Shown piece by piece: positions 16,907 through 24,602 of a stretch of 64,000 nt of DNA. The stretch covers positions 1,736,001 through 1,800,000 of the forward strand of contig CAVOTH010000004.1 of NCBI GenBank assembly GCA_963699085.1, in the 5' to 3' direction. The translations under genes and the position numbers were made by a program. The stretch comes from Bog-756 sp963699085. Its GTDB lineage: Bacteria > Actinomycetota > Acidimicrobiia > Acidimicrobiales > RAAP-2. A model generated the notes under the pieces. That model saw only the letters and a program-made list of their open reading frames with translations, did not search any database and was not told the origin of the DNA. Numbering within the stretch: the first letter of the stretch is position 1; every line of letters starts with the position of its first letter.

Positions 16907-18600
16907 CCGCCCACCAGGCCCAGTCGTCCGTGACGGCGGAACTCCTCGAGGAGCTCGTCCGCGTCCCCCGGCGACAGTGGCGCGTAGGCGAGGACGCCGT
17001 CCACTCCCGGGAGCCGACGGTGGACCGGTTCGTCCACCCGCCACCATCCTTCGGCGCGCAGCGGGCCCTTGGTCACCTTGCCACTGGCCGTCTGCGGTAG
17101 CCCCGCAGTCACCCGCACGAAGGCGGGGGCCCACTTGGTGCCGAGGTCGTCCTGGGCCTCGAGGAATCGCGCGAAGCCGCCGGGGTCGAAGGTGCGGCCC
17201 GGCAGCATCTCGACGGCGGCCATCACCTGGTCGCCCGAGCGCGGGTCGGGGACCGGGTAGACGACCACGGTGGCGGCGTCGGGGTAGCGCACCAGCACCC
17301 GCTCGATCGGACCGGCGGTCAGGTTCTCCGAGTCGACCCGCATCCAGTCACCGCCCCGACCGGCGAAGTAGAAGAACCCGTCGCCGTCCCTATAGGCCAG
17401 GTCGCCCGTCCAGTACCATCCGTTCCGGTACCGCTCGGCAGTCGCCACCGGGTCCCGGTAGTAGCCCTCGAACCGTCCACTGCCGGTCCGGTTGACGATC
17501 TCCCCGATGGCGGAGGATCCGTTGGACAGCGCGCCGGTGGCGTCGAACTCGGCCGGCGGGCACTCGATCATGGTCACCGGGTCGATCACCGCCACGTCCT
17601 CGAACGTCGCCCCCAACGATCCGACCGGAGTGCCGGGGACCCGACTGATGGCCACACCACCCTCACTCGAGCCGTACCCCTCGGTGAGCGTGCAGCCGAA
17701 CCGGCGTTCGAAGGCGGCGTAGTCAGCCACCGACGCCTCGGTGCCGAAGCCCCGCCGAAGTGTGCAGGTGGCGTCGTCGGGGTGCTCCGGTGTGGCCAAC
17801 ACGTAAGCGAGCGCCTTGCCCACATAGGTGAAGGTGGTGGCACCGTAGCGCCGCACGTCGGGGAGGAACCCCGAGGCGCTGAACCGGCGGGCCAGGGCCA
17901 CCGTCGCCCCGACCACCAGGCTCGGTCCCCACAGGACCATCAGCGCGTTGCCGTGGAACAGGGGCATGGTGCAGTAGGCGACGTCGCTCCGTTCGAACCC
18001 GTAGGCCTCGGCCGATCGCAGGGCGATCGAGGCCAGGCGCCCCTGCGTGCACCTGACCGCCTTGGGGGCACCGGTCGTCCCTGACGTGAACAGCAGGAGG
18101 TAGAGATCGTCCGGTGCCGGTCGGCACGCGGCCACCATTTCGGCCGCCGTGGCCATGGCGTGGACCGCTACCTGACCCGGGTACCCCGGATCGTCGATCC
18201 GCAGCACCCGCTCCGGGGGCACCCCGAAGTCGAGACCCTCGAGCAGGGCCGCCCCTTCGGCGTCCGTCACCAGGACCCGGCAGTCGGTGCGCTTCACATC
18301 GCCGGCCAGGGCCTCACCCCGCCGGGTCGGGTTGATCCCGACGATCACGGCGCCGGACAGGGCTGCGGCCGCCAGCCAGAACAGGTACTCGGGCTCGTTC
18401 CCGAGCAGGACCCCGACATGTGGCGGATCGACGGGACCGAGTGATCCAAGCAGCTCGGCCCTCGCCGCACCGGCGGCCACCGCCTCGGCCCAGGTCCAGC
18501 TGTCGTCGCCCGCCACGACCGCGGCGGAGTCATCGTCGGCCCGGGCGAGCAGCAGATCGGCAACGCTGGGCGAGCCCTCGGGAAAGCCGTCCCAGGTCAT
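16903..18600 (-). CDS. AMP-forming acyl-CoA synthetase / ligase
   Basis: The ANL-superfamily motifs are present: LLLFTSGTTGAPKAV near residue 175 (adenylate-binding A3), EGYGSSEGG (A5), YWTGDLAYRDGDGFFYFAGRGGD (A7/A8) and QTASGKVTKGPL with the catalytic lysine of A10. The 565-residue protein activates a carboxylic acid with ATP and passes it to CoA. It resembles long-chain or steroid-side-chain FadD-like enzymes more than acetyl-CoA synthetase, but substrate range cannot be read. It overlaps the downstream YihY gene and the upstream thioesterase by four bases each, forming an acyl-CoA metabolism unit. Confidence 0.88.
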   Translation of the reverse strand: MTWDGFPEGSPSVADLLLARADDDSAAVVAGDDSWTWAEAVAAGAARAELLGSLGPVDPPHVGVLLGNEPEYLFWLAAAALSGAVIVGINPTRRGEALAGDVKRTDCRVLVTDAEGAALLEGLDFGVPPERVLRIDDPGYPGQVAVHAMATAAEMVAACRPAPDDLYLLLFTSGTTGAPKAVRCTQGRLASIALRSAEAYGFERSDVAYCTMPLFHGNALMVLWGPSLVVGATVALARRFSASGFLPDVRRYGATTFTYVGKALAYVLATPEHPDDATCTLRRGFGTEASVADYAAFERRFGCTLTEGYGSSEGGVAISRVPGTPVGSLGATFEDVAVIDPVTMIECPPAEFDATGALSNGSSAIGEIVNRTGSGRFEGYYRDPVATAERYRNGWYWTGDLAYRDGDGFFYFAGRGGDWMRVDSENLTAGPIERVLVRYPDAATVVVYPVPDPRSGDQVMAAVEMLPGRTFDPGGFARFLEAQDDLGTKWAPAFVRVTAGLPQTASGKVTKGPLRAEGWWRVDEPVHRRLPGVDGVLAYAPLSPGDADELLEEFRRHGRLGLVGG

Positions 18601-19394
18601 CGGGACGGCTCGACGAACAAACTCTGCACGGCCCGTCCGATCCGGCCGGACTCATCCCACAGCACCGACTCGGCACTCCCGATCCCCGGTGAGCCGAACC
18701 GGGTACGTGCGTCGAGGCAGATCCACTCCCCTACCGGTGGACGGATGAGGGAGACGGTGAGGTCAGGGTTGATGAAGATGCCGCCACCGAAGTCGAGTTC
18801 GGCGCTGACGCCGTTGCCGAAATCGGCGGCTGCCACCGCCCGCTGCACCGGGGTGGGCGTCTCACCCTCCACCACCGGGCAGGCCAACCGGAACCAGGCG
18901 GTCGAGGGCCCGAGACGGTCGAAACGGCCCCCGACGAACCGGATCTCCATTCCCTGATTGTGGAAGGCCGGGTAGCCCTGCATCGTCGAAGCGTTGTGCA
19001 CACCGGACGCCGGTCCGGCGGGAGCCGGGTCCTCAGGTGTCGATGCCACGACGGTGGGCAGCGTCGGGTCGACCCGGATGCGCAACGACCGGGCCCAGGT
19101 CACCTCCACGCCCGACTGGGTCACGACGGTCTCCACCACCTGGACCTTGCGGCCCGGCCGGGTCACCTTGCTGACGACGGACATCGGGTCGTTCGCCACC
19201 GGACGGAGCAGGTCGAGGGTGAGCCGGGTCAGAGCCAACCCGTCGTCGCCGGTGACCGACTCGACGGAACGGGCCACCGCGGCCGCCACCGGCCCTCCGT
19301 GCAGCGACTCGGGTGACCACGGTCCACGGGCCAGTTCGGTCGGGACCAGGAGGTCGCCGTCCGGGACGAACAACGATGTCACGCTGTCGGGCAC
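18597..19394 (-). CDS. acyl-CoA thioesterase-like (TesB-type double hot-dog) protein
   Basis: The 265-residue protein starts at GTG. It has a first hot-dog half with ARGPWSPESLHGGPVAAAVARSVE, a helix start typical of TesB-family proteins, and LTLDLLRPV. The second half contains ELDFGGGIFINPDLTVSL and WICLDARTRFGSPGIGSAESVLWDESGRIGRAVQSLF, the family's C-terminal signature. Such proteins hydrolyse acyl-CoA to free acid and CoA. Its four-base overlap with the acyl-CoA ligase suggests shared regulation. The substrate is unknown. Confidence 0.8.
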   Translation of the reverse strand: MPDSVTSLFVPDGDLLVPTELARGPWSPESLHGGPVAAAVARSVESVTGDDGLALTRLTLDLLRPVANDPMSVVSKVTRPGRKVQVVETVVTQSGVEVTWARSLRIRVDPTLPTVVASTPEDPAPAGPASGVHNASTMQGYPAFHNQGMEIRFVGGRFDRLGPSTAWFRLACPVVEGETPTPVQRAVAAADFGNGVSAELDFGGGIFINPDLTVSLIRPPVGEWICLDARTRFGSPGIGSAESVLWDESGRIGRAVQSLFVEPSR

Positions 19395-19563
19395 CGGCGG
19401 TCCTTGCTCATCTGCGAGACGCTACCGGTGGTCGCCGCCACTGGCAGCGCCTACCATCGGAGCGCCTCCGGTCCTGACGGTCGGGGGATGCGCAGAGGAC
19501 CACCGTCCGGCACTGCGCACCGACCGACCGGGCGACCACCGGCTACGACATCGAAGGAGTTCC

Positions 19564-19947
19564 ATGGGACAGCGCACGGCAGAGATCGACATCAACGGCT
19601 CGCCCGACGCCGTATGGGCCGTGGCCGGTGACTTCGGCGGAATCGCCGGGTGGATGCCGGGAATGGAGTCGTGCCGGGTCGAGGGCGATAACCGCATCCT
19701 CGAGACCATGGGCATGACCATCACCGAGAAGTTGGTGGCCAAGGACGACAGCGCCCGGGCCATCACCTACGCCATCGTCGACGGCGTGCCGATCGAATCA
19801 CACGAGGCCACCGTCACCGTGCACCCGGCCGGCGATGGCAGCCACGTCACCTGGGTGGTCGATGCCGCCCCGGACGAGATGGCCGATCTGATGGTCTCCG
19901 TCTACCAGCAGTCGCTCGAATCGTTGAAGGCCCACGTCGAGGGATGA
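19564..19947 (+). CDS. SRPBCC-family (START-like) protein
   Basis: The 127-residue protein starts at an ATG with a GAAGGAG site. It follows the polyketide-cyclase/SRPBCC pattern: an N-terminal beta strand (AEIDINGSPDAVWAVAGDFGGIAGWMPGM), then RVEGDNRILETMG, strands and a long C-terminal helix (MADLMVSVYQQSLESLKAHVE). This fold makes a hydrophobic cavity for lipids or aromatic ligands. No catalytic residues are evident. It overlaps the next SRPBCC gene by four bases and is divergent from the thioesterase gene. Confidence 0.8.
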   Translation: MGQRTAEIDINGSPDAVWAVAGDFGGIAGWMPGMESCRVEGDNRILETMGMTITEKLVAKDDSARAITYAIVDGVPIESHEATVTVHPAGDGSHVTWVVDAAPDEMADLMVSVYQQSLESLKAHVEG

Positions 19948-20438
19948 CGTCGCCGGCCCCCGACCCGGACCGGACCGGCGGGGCCGGACCGGAACGTCCG
20001 GGGTCAGGGTCGTACCGGGTCGAGGCACGAAGCGCGGCGCCGATCGAGCAGGTGTGGCCGCTTCTGGGAGAGGCGGCCCGGTGGCGGGACTGGTCGTTCC
20101 TCACCCGTACCGAGCTGGAGCGCGAAGGCGCACCCGATCCTGACGGCGTCGGCGCCGTGCGCTCCTTCAGCCGGTACGGGGTCGGGTCACGGGAGGAAGT
20201 CGTCGTCTGGGACCCGCCGCACCATCTCGGCTACCGCATCCTGAGCGGCTTTCCGGTGCGCAACTACCGGGCCGATGTCACCCTGGTCAGCGATGGGACC
20301 GGGACCCGGATCGAGTGGGTCGGCTCGTTCGAACCGAAGTGGCCGGGCACCGGTCGCCTGCTCGCCTACGCACTGCCGAAGATGATGCAGCGGTTCGCCG
20401 ACGGCGCCGCCCGTTACGCCGAGACTCAGCAGACGTGA
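19944..20438 (+). CDS. SRPBCC-family protein, second copy
   Basis: This 164-residue START-like protein overlaps its predecessor by four bases. After a Pro/Gly-rich leader of about 25 residues comes YRVEARSAAPIEQVWPLLGEAARWRDWSF, then strand-rich sequence (SREEVVVWDPPHHLGYRILSGFPVRNYRADVTL), the typical TRIEWVGSFEPKWPGTG and a C-terminal helix. The pair probably arose by divergence within the family and may act together on a hydrophobic ligand. The function is unknown. Confidence 0.78.
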   Translation: MTSPAPDPDRTGGAGPERPGSGSYRVEARSAAPIEQVWPLLGEAARWRDWSFLTRTELEREGAPDPDGVGAVRSFSRYGVGSREEVVVWDPPHHLGYRILSGFPVRNYRADVTLVSDGTGTRIEWVGSFEPKWPGTGRLLAYALPKMMQRFADGAARYAETQQT

Positions 20439-20452
20439 TTCGCTGAACGGCC

Positions 20453-21865
20453 TCAGGCTCCGGCGTCCGCCAGCCTGGCCGCCCGCTTCCCGACCTCGGC
20501 CCGGGCCCGGTCGAGGTCGACGGTGGTGACCACCCCGTCGGACACCACCTGAGCACCGGCCACCCACACGTCGGTCACCAGTCGGCTCGACGCCGACCAC
20601 ACCAGGTGCTCGACCAGCATGGCGTCGTCGAACAGCGGCACAAAGGCCGGGTCGTCGAGCCGGACCGCCATCATGTCGGCCTTGGCGCCAGGGGCGAGGA
20701 CCCCGAGGTCGGGACGACCGATGGCGGCACCGGCACCGCGGGTGGCGAGGTCGAGGGCGACGGCGGCCGGCATGGCCCCGGCGTCGCCTTGACGGAGACG
20801 GGCGAGCAGGGCGGCGAGCCGCATCTCCTCCCACAGATCGAGGTCGTTGTTGGAGGCCGGCCCGTCGGTTCCGAGCCCGACCCGCACCCCGGCGGCCAGG
20901 AGGTCGGTGACCGGAGCGATGCCCGAGGCCAGCTTGGCGTTGGACTGGGGGCAGTGGGCCACGGCCACGTCGTGGGAGACGTAGCAGTCGATGTCCTCGG
21001 TCGACAGCCAGATGCTGTGGGCGGCGAGCACCCGTCCGTCCAGGATGCCGGCGTCGGCCAGTACCTGTGGCACCGAGCCGCCGTGCTCGGCCACGAATCC
21101 GTCCGCCTCGTTTGCCGTCTCCGCCAGGTGCAGGTGGAAGAGGGCGTCTCGCTCACGGGCGGCCGCGGCGGTGTCCACCAGGCCGGGCAGAGGCACCGTG
21201 TAGGCGGCGTGCGCCGCGAACCCGACTTCGATCCGACCGGCCTCGCCATGCCGGCGGGCATGGAAGTCGGCGAACCGGTCGAGGCTGGCGGTCCACCAGT
21301 CGCCGCCCTGCTCCGACCCCGGGAGCTGCAGGACCCCGGGGGTGAGAACGCAACGCGAACCGGCATCGACGACAGCATCGGCGTTGGCGTCTTCGTGGAA
21401 GTACATCTCACACGAGGTGGTGACTCCGAAGGCCAGCAGTTCAGCCGCGGCCAGGGTCATCCCCCAGTAGACGTCCTCCGGCTCGAGGTGCACTTCGCGG
21501 GGCCACAGGACCTCATTGAGCCAGCGCCCCAGTGGCAGGTTCTCCCCCGTGCCACGGAAGAGCGACATCGCCGAATGGCAGTGCGTGTTGACGAAGCCGG
21601 GCAGGAGGGCCCCGTCAACCCGGATCTCACGCATGTCGTCGGGTCCGTCCGCACGGAGCCGGGCCGGTGTCCCCACCCGGACGACGGTGTCCCCGGTCAC
21701 CTCGACGGCACCGGGGCGGAGCACCGTACTGGCACGGGAGCAGGGGACCACCGCGTCGGCCACGAACCGCACGGTTTCCGGGACAGCGGCGGCGGACTCT
21801 GGTGACCGTGATGTCGCCTCTCCCGAGGGGTCCTCAGACCCTCCGGACCACTCGGTGCTCGCCAC
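20453..21865 (-). CDS. amidohydrolase of the MtaD/TrzA (deaminase) family
   Basis: The metal ligands of the amidohydrolase barrel are visible: LLPGFVNTHCHSAMSLFRGTGE (HxH), a later HLHLAET, and GLGTDGPASNNDLDLWEEMR near the C-terminal side. HSIWLSTEDI and VAHCPQSNAKLASGIAPV are also typical of S-adenosylhomocysteine/methylthioadenosine deaminases and chlorohydrolases. The enzyme should hydrolytically deaminate a purine or triazine-like ring using zinc or iron. At 470 residues it is slightly long because of an N-terminal Ser/Glu-rich extension of about 30 residues. An internal start is possible. Confidence 0.86.
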   Translation of the reverse strand: MASTEWSGGSEDPSGEATSRSPESAAAVPETVRFVADAVVPCSRASTVLRPGAVEVTGDTVVRVGTPARLRADGPDDMREIRVDGALLPGFVNTHCHSAMSLFRGTGENLPLGRWLNEVLWPREVHLEPEDVYWGMTLAAAELLAFGVTTSCEMYFHEDANADAVVDAGSRCVLTPGVLQLPGSEQGGDWWTASLDRFADFHARRHGEAGRIEVGFAAHAAYTVPLPGLVDTAAAARERDALFHLHLAETANEADGFVAEHGGSVPQVLADAGILDGRVLAAHSIWLSTEDIDCYVSHDVAVAHCPQSNAKLASGIAPVTDLLAAGVRVGLGTDGPASNNDLDLWEEMRLAALLARLRQGDAGAMPAAVALDLATRGAGAAIGRPDLGVLAPGAKADMMAVRLDDPAFVPLFDDAMLVEHLVWSASSRLVTDVWVAGAQVVSDGVVTTVDLDRARAEVGKRAARLADAGA

Positions 21866-22066
21866 GGCGCCACCCTACGGTGCCGGGAAGCCTCGACGCC
21901 GTGACGCCCGCCTGGCGCCGCAAGCCGGATTGACAGGATGTCGGTCGACTGCTGTGGGCCGGTCGGTGGTCCAGGGGCCCGAATCCGGTTGAATTCGAGG
22001 GGAGGCGGAGGGCCTTGCCCTAGTCACCCGGTTGGGTAGTCATGTGACCACAAAGCGTCGTAATGT

Positions 22067-22095
22067 TTGTCATACAGGCACGCTTGCCTTATGTT
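22067..22095 (+). promoter_or_regulatory. sigma-70-like promoter upstream of the IPT/TIG gene
   Basis: TTGTCA (22067-22072) and TATGTT (22090-22095) are separated by exactly 17 bp and match consensus at five and four of six positions. Transcription from here would give a leader of about 250 bases before the gene at 22349. The stretch 21866-22066 shows no gene or other signal. Confidence 0.55.
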
Positions 22096-22184
22096 GCACT
22101 TGTCATCACAAACGAGATGACCCAGAAGGGCAGTACAGGTGGCGGTGATCCCGGGGGATCGTCTCGAACTGTGCGTTGCAGCAG

Positions 22185-22235
22185 CCTCCTCTGGTGGGCA
22201 GAGATCGTAGGAGGACAGGACCATGTTCGGGTCCT
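22185..22235 (+). promoter_or_regulatory. structured leader: hairpins over a Shine-Dalgarno and start codon
   Basis: CCTCCT (22185-22190) is complementary to AGGAGG (22209-22214), and CTCTG/CAGAG (22189-22193 with 22199-22203) can form the inner stem, so the ribosome-binding site can be masked. Just downstream AGGACC (22217-22222) pairs with GGTCCT (22230-22235). The loop begins exactly with the ATG of a 21-codon ORF. This matches no riboswitch class I know. Confidence 0.45.
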
Positions 22236-22288
22236 CACGGGGGACAGGGGTACCGGTGGCCGGGATCCGGTTCCGCCGCGCTCGCTGA
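22223..22288 (+). CDS. possible 21-residue leader ORF
   Basis: An ATG nine bases after a perfect AGGAGG opens a 21-codon ORF ending in TGA. The peptide is rich in Gly and Arg (starts MFGSSRGTG, ends RFRRAR). It lies in the leader of the IPT/TIG gene, 60 bases before that gene's start. The strong ribosome-binding site argues that something is translated here. The lack of any repeated control codon argues against amino-acid attenuation. Confidence 0.35.
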   Translation: MFGSSRGTGVPVAGIRFRRAR

Positions 22289-22348
22289 TCTCGCTCTCAC
22301 TCGATTCGTTGCGACTCCTCCCGCGTCAAATCCACTGGGCCACCGCGC

Positions 22349-23338
22349 ATGACCAACTCGATGAAGCGCAACCCCCGGGGTGGTGACGGCACGCGCTATG
22401 TGCTCTACGCCCTCGGTGTGCTGGTTGCCGTCATGGCCGCCCTCCTGGTGAAGACCACGGTCATCGACAACAGCGGTCTCTCCCGGGCCAACAACCTCAC
22501 CAGCTACAACCCTCTCACGGTCGCTCCCATCTCCAATCAGTCCGGCGACACCGGCATCCCCATACCTCCGATGTCGCCTACGGCCACGGACTCACAGACG
22601 ACGCCCTACCCGGTGATCTTGTGGACGGCCACCGGGCTCCCGCCGGGTATCACCATCTCCCATAAGACCGGGCTCTTGTCCGGCACCCCGACCGTCGCCG
22701 GCACCTTCCCGGTGACCGTCATCGCCAGGGACAACGCCCACCCGCCCACCTATGGCTCGACCGCCTTCAATTGGTACATCGGGAACATGGCCCCGGTCAT
22801 CACCAAGATCGTCCCGACGGTGGGACAGGGCGCCGGCGGGATCAAAGTCGTCATCACCGGTAGGAACATGGAAGACGCCTCGGACGTGAAGTTCGGCACC
22901 GTCGACGCCGGCAGCATCACCGTCAACCGGATCGGCACCAGAGTCATGGTGTTCGCACCTCCGGGGCTCGCCGGAACGGTCGACGTCACGGTCACGGCCA
23001 TCGGTGGCACCAGCGCACCGGTGAAGACCGATCAGTTCTCCTATCTCGCGCCGACCATCCTCGCCGTGTACACGCCGACCGGCTCGGTGAACGGTGGCAC
23101 CCATGTCCAGATCTCGGGGACCGCTCTCGGAGGCGCCACCTCGGTGACCTTCGGCGGCGTGCCCAGCCCGGAGTTCTCCGTCCGCCACCGGGGGACCGGG
23201 CTGATGGCCGTGGCCCCGGCCCATTCGGCCCGCACCGTGGTCATCGCCATCACCACGCCGGGCGGAACAGTGGTCACCAGTGGCAGCAACGACTTCACCT
23301 ACGCGGTCGTCCCGACTTCCACCGGTACCCACAGGTAG
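22349..23338 (+). CDS. membrane-anchored cell-surface protein with IPT/TIG domains
   Basis: The 329-residue protein has a short basic N-terminus, a hydrophobic anchor at about residues 17-36 (YVLYALGVLVAVMAALLV), and an extracellular remainder. Residues of about 50-145 resemble a putative-Ig domain (SGDTGIPIPPMSPTATDS, then LPPGITISHKTGLLSGTPTVAGTFPVTVIARD). Two IPT/TIG domains follow (PVITKIVPTVGQGAGGIKVVITG and PTILAVYTPTGSVNGGTHVQISG, each with FG and DVTV-like strands). Adhesion or envelope binding is likely. The start lacks a clear ribosome-binding site and lies behind a long leader with a masked one, so translation may be regulated. It converges on mftR. Confidence 0.75.
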   Translation: MTNSMKRNPRGGDGTRYVLYALGVLVAVMAALLVKTTVIDNSGLSRANNLTSYNPLTVAPISNQSGDTGIPIPPMSPTATDSQTTPYPVILWTATGLPPGITISHKTGLLSGTPTVAGTFPVTVIARDNAHPPTYGSTAFNWYIGNMAPVITKIVPTVGQGAGGIKVVITGRNMEDASDVKFGTVDAGSITVNRIGTRVMVFAPPGLAGTVDVTVTAIGGTSAPVKTDQFSYLAPTILAVYTPTGSVNGGTHVQISGTALGGATSVTFGGVPSPEFSVRHRGTGLMAVAPAHSARTVVIAITTPGGTVVTSGSNDFTYAVVPTSTGTHR

Positions 23339-23341
23339 TCC

Positions 23342-23359
23342 CGGGCCGGAATCGGCCCG
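23342..23359. terminator. bidirectional hairpin between the IPT gene and mftR
   Basis: A perfect 7-bp stem (CGGGCCG / CGGCCCG, GAAT loop) lies in the 24 bases between two convergent stop codons. It has no T-run. It probably ends transcription from both sides. Confidence 0.55.
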
Positions 23360-23362
23360 CCG

Positions 23363-23987
23363 TCAACGGGGCATGCGGTCCTCGGCAAATCCGGTGGCCA
23401 ACATGCGGAACGCCCGGTCCACTTCGGCGATGAGGTCGCACTTGTCGTCGCGGGCCCAACCGGCGAACGCCGCCATGGCCGCACCGAGCAGCGGCGCGGG
23501 CGACGGTCTGGGGTCCGAGGTCGGTGGGGGATCCGCCGAGTCGGGCCGCGGCAAACCCGGCGATGACATCGCACCACTCCCCGTAGCGCACGGCCGAGTG
23601 GGCAACCAGGGTCGGGACCGTGTCGATCAGGACCATACGGATCCGCAACTCGTCGAGCTCCCCCGCCCCGAACCGGTTGGTGGCCACCACCGAGCGTCGG
23701 AGGACATCCATCAGCGGCTCGGCATCGGATGCTTCGGCCAGGCGCTCGCGCAGCCGGCCCAGCTCGGCGTCGAACTCCCCCCACACGACGTCCGGCTTCG
23801 ACTCGAAGTACCGGAAGAAGGTCCGCCGCGAAATCCCGACGGCGGCGGCGATCTCGTCCACCGTCGTATCGTCGTAACCCTGGCGGGCGAACAGGTCGAG
23901 GGCGGCCCGCGCCACGTCCTGGCGGGACGTCGCCGCCGGCCGGCCACGAGCCGGTTCCGAGGGTGCCGTCCCCCTGGCGTCGGACAT
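23363..23987 (-). CDS. mftR: mycofactocin regulator MftR, TetR family (frame break)
   Basis: The N-terminal helix-turn-helix is clear: SRQDVARAALDLFARQGYDDTTVDEIAAAVGISRRTFFRYFESK. The C-terminal ligand domain resumes after a frame break near 23490-23500 as LLGAAMAAFAGWARDDKCDL through AEDRMPR, giving a normal TetR length and a stop at 23363. It is divergent from mftA with an inverted repeat between them. MftR of mycobacteria represses the mft operon and is released by long-chain acyl-CoA. The position and family fit the same role here. The ATG at 23987 follows GGGGAG; a GTG at 24038 would lie inside the operator. The break is probably an indel error. Confidence 0.85.
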
Positions 23988-24032
23988 CACCTTCACCGCT
24001 CCCCGGCCGTCATACTTCCATTTTGGCATCGA

Positions 24033-24048
24033 GTGCACTAAATTGCAC
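24033..24048. promoter_or_regulatory. candidate MftR operator
   Basis: An inverted repeat GTGCA-N6-TGCAC (24033-24037 with 24044-24048) lies between the divergent mftR and mftA genes, 48 bases before the mftA start. Its size and position suit a TetR-family dimer. It is the only clear dyad in this intergenic stretch. Confidence 0.6.
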
Positions 24049-24095
24049 CCATCGATTCACAATCCGGCACCTGCCGGCCGACCACCGGAGGACCA

Positions 24096-24245
24096 ATGAC
24101 CGTCACCAAGACCGAGGAGACCGCCCCGGCCGCTCCCGCCGACCAGGACGCAGTGGCGGCCGAGGATGCGGCCATCACCCCACTCGTCACCGCCGACCTG
24201 CTGGTCGAGGACGTGTCCATCGACGGGATGTGCGGCGTCTACTAG
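24096..24245 (+). CDS. mftA: mycofactocin precursor peptide MftA
   Basis: This 49-residue ORF ends in IDGMCGVY, the conserved C-terminus of mycofactocin precursors. MftC decarboxylates and crosslinks the terminal Val-Tyr, and MftE releases it from the leader. The leader half is rich in Ala, Glu and Asp, and ends in a typical TADLLVEDVSIDG stretch, the segment bound by MftB. A GGAGGA site lies three bases before the ATG. It is the first gene of the operon. No extra residues follow the final Tyr. Confidence 0.95.
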   Translation: MTVTKTEETAPAAPADQDAVAAEDAAITPLVTADLLVEDVSIDGMCGVY

Positions 24246-24275
24246 GCCGCACGCCTCCGACGACCGACCACCGCG

Positions 24276-24602
24276 ATGCCAACCTCGACCTCGACCGCCC
24301 CCACGTCGGCGGACTCTGCGCCCGTCACTTCCAGCTACGACGGGGCGCGCCCCTGGGCGTTGCACCCACAGGTGTCGCTGCGACCGGAGTCGTTCGGTGC
24401 CCTGGCGTACCACTTCGGCACCCGCCGGCTGACCTTTCTGAAGAGCCGGACCCTGCTGGCCGTGGTGGAGTCGCTGGCCGATCACCCCTCGGGGGCCGAG
24501 GCATGCCGGGTGGCGGGCGTACCCGATGACGAGCTCAGCGCCTACGACCTGGCCCTGGCCGCCCTGGCCGACTCGGGCATGATCTGCGAGCGGGCGGCGT
24601 GA
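24276..24602 (+). CDS. mftB: mycofactocin RiPP recognition chaperone MftB
   Basis: The 108-residue protein has a disordered Thr/Ser/Ala-rich start and then a PqqD-like recognition fold: WALHPQVSLRPESFGALAYHFGTRRLTFLKSRTLLAVVESLADH, followed by a helical C-terminus. MftB binds the MftA leader and presents it to the radical SAM enzyme MftC. The gene lies 30 bases after mftA and its stop overlaps the mftC start by four bases. The conserved FG-RRL-F-KS pattern and the context make the assignment firm. Confidence 0.92.
   Translation: MPTSTSTAPTSADSAPVTSSYDGARPWALHPQVSLRPESFGALAYHFGTRRLTFLKSRTLLAVVESLADHPSGAEACRVAGVPDDELSAYDLALAALADSGMICERAA

Noticed and set aside
22063..22386. 107-residue ORF before the IPT/TIG gene
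   Set aside because: Its start lies inside the -35 region of a good promoter, the composition is not protein-like after residue 20, and it runs into the next gene out of frame.
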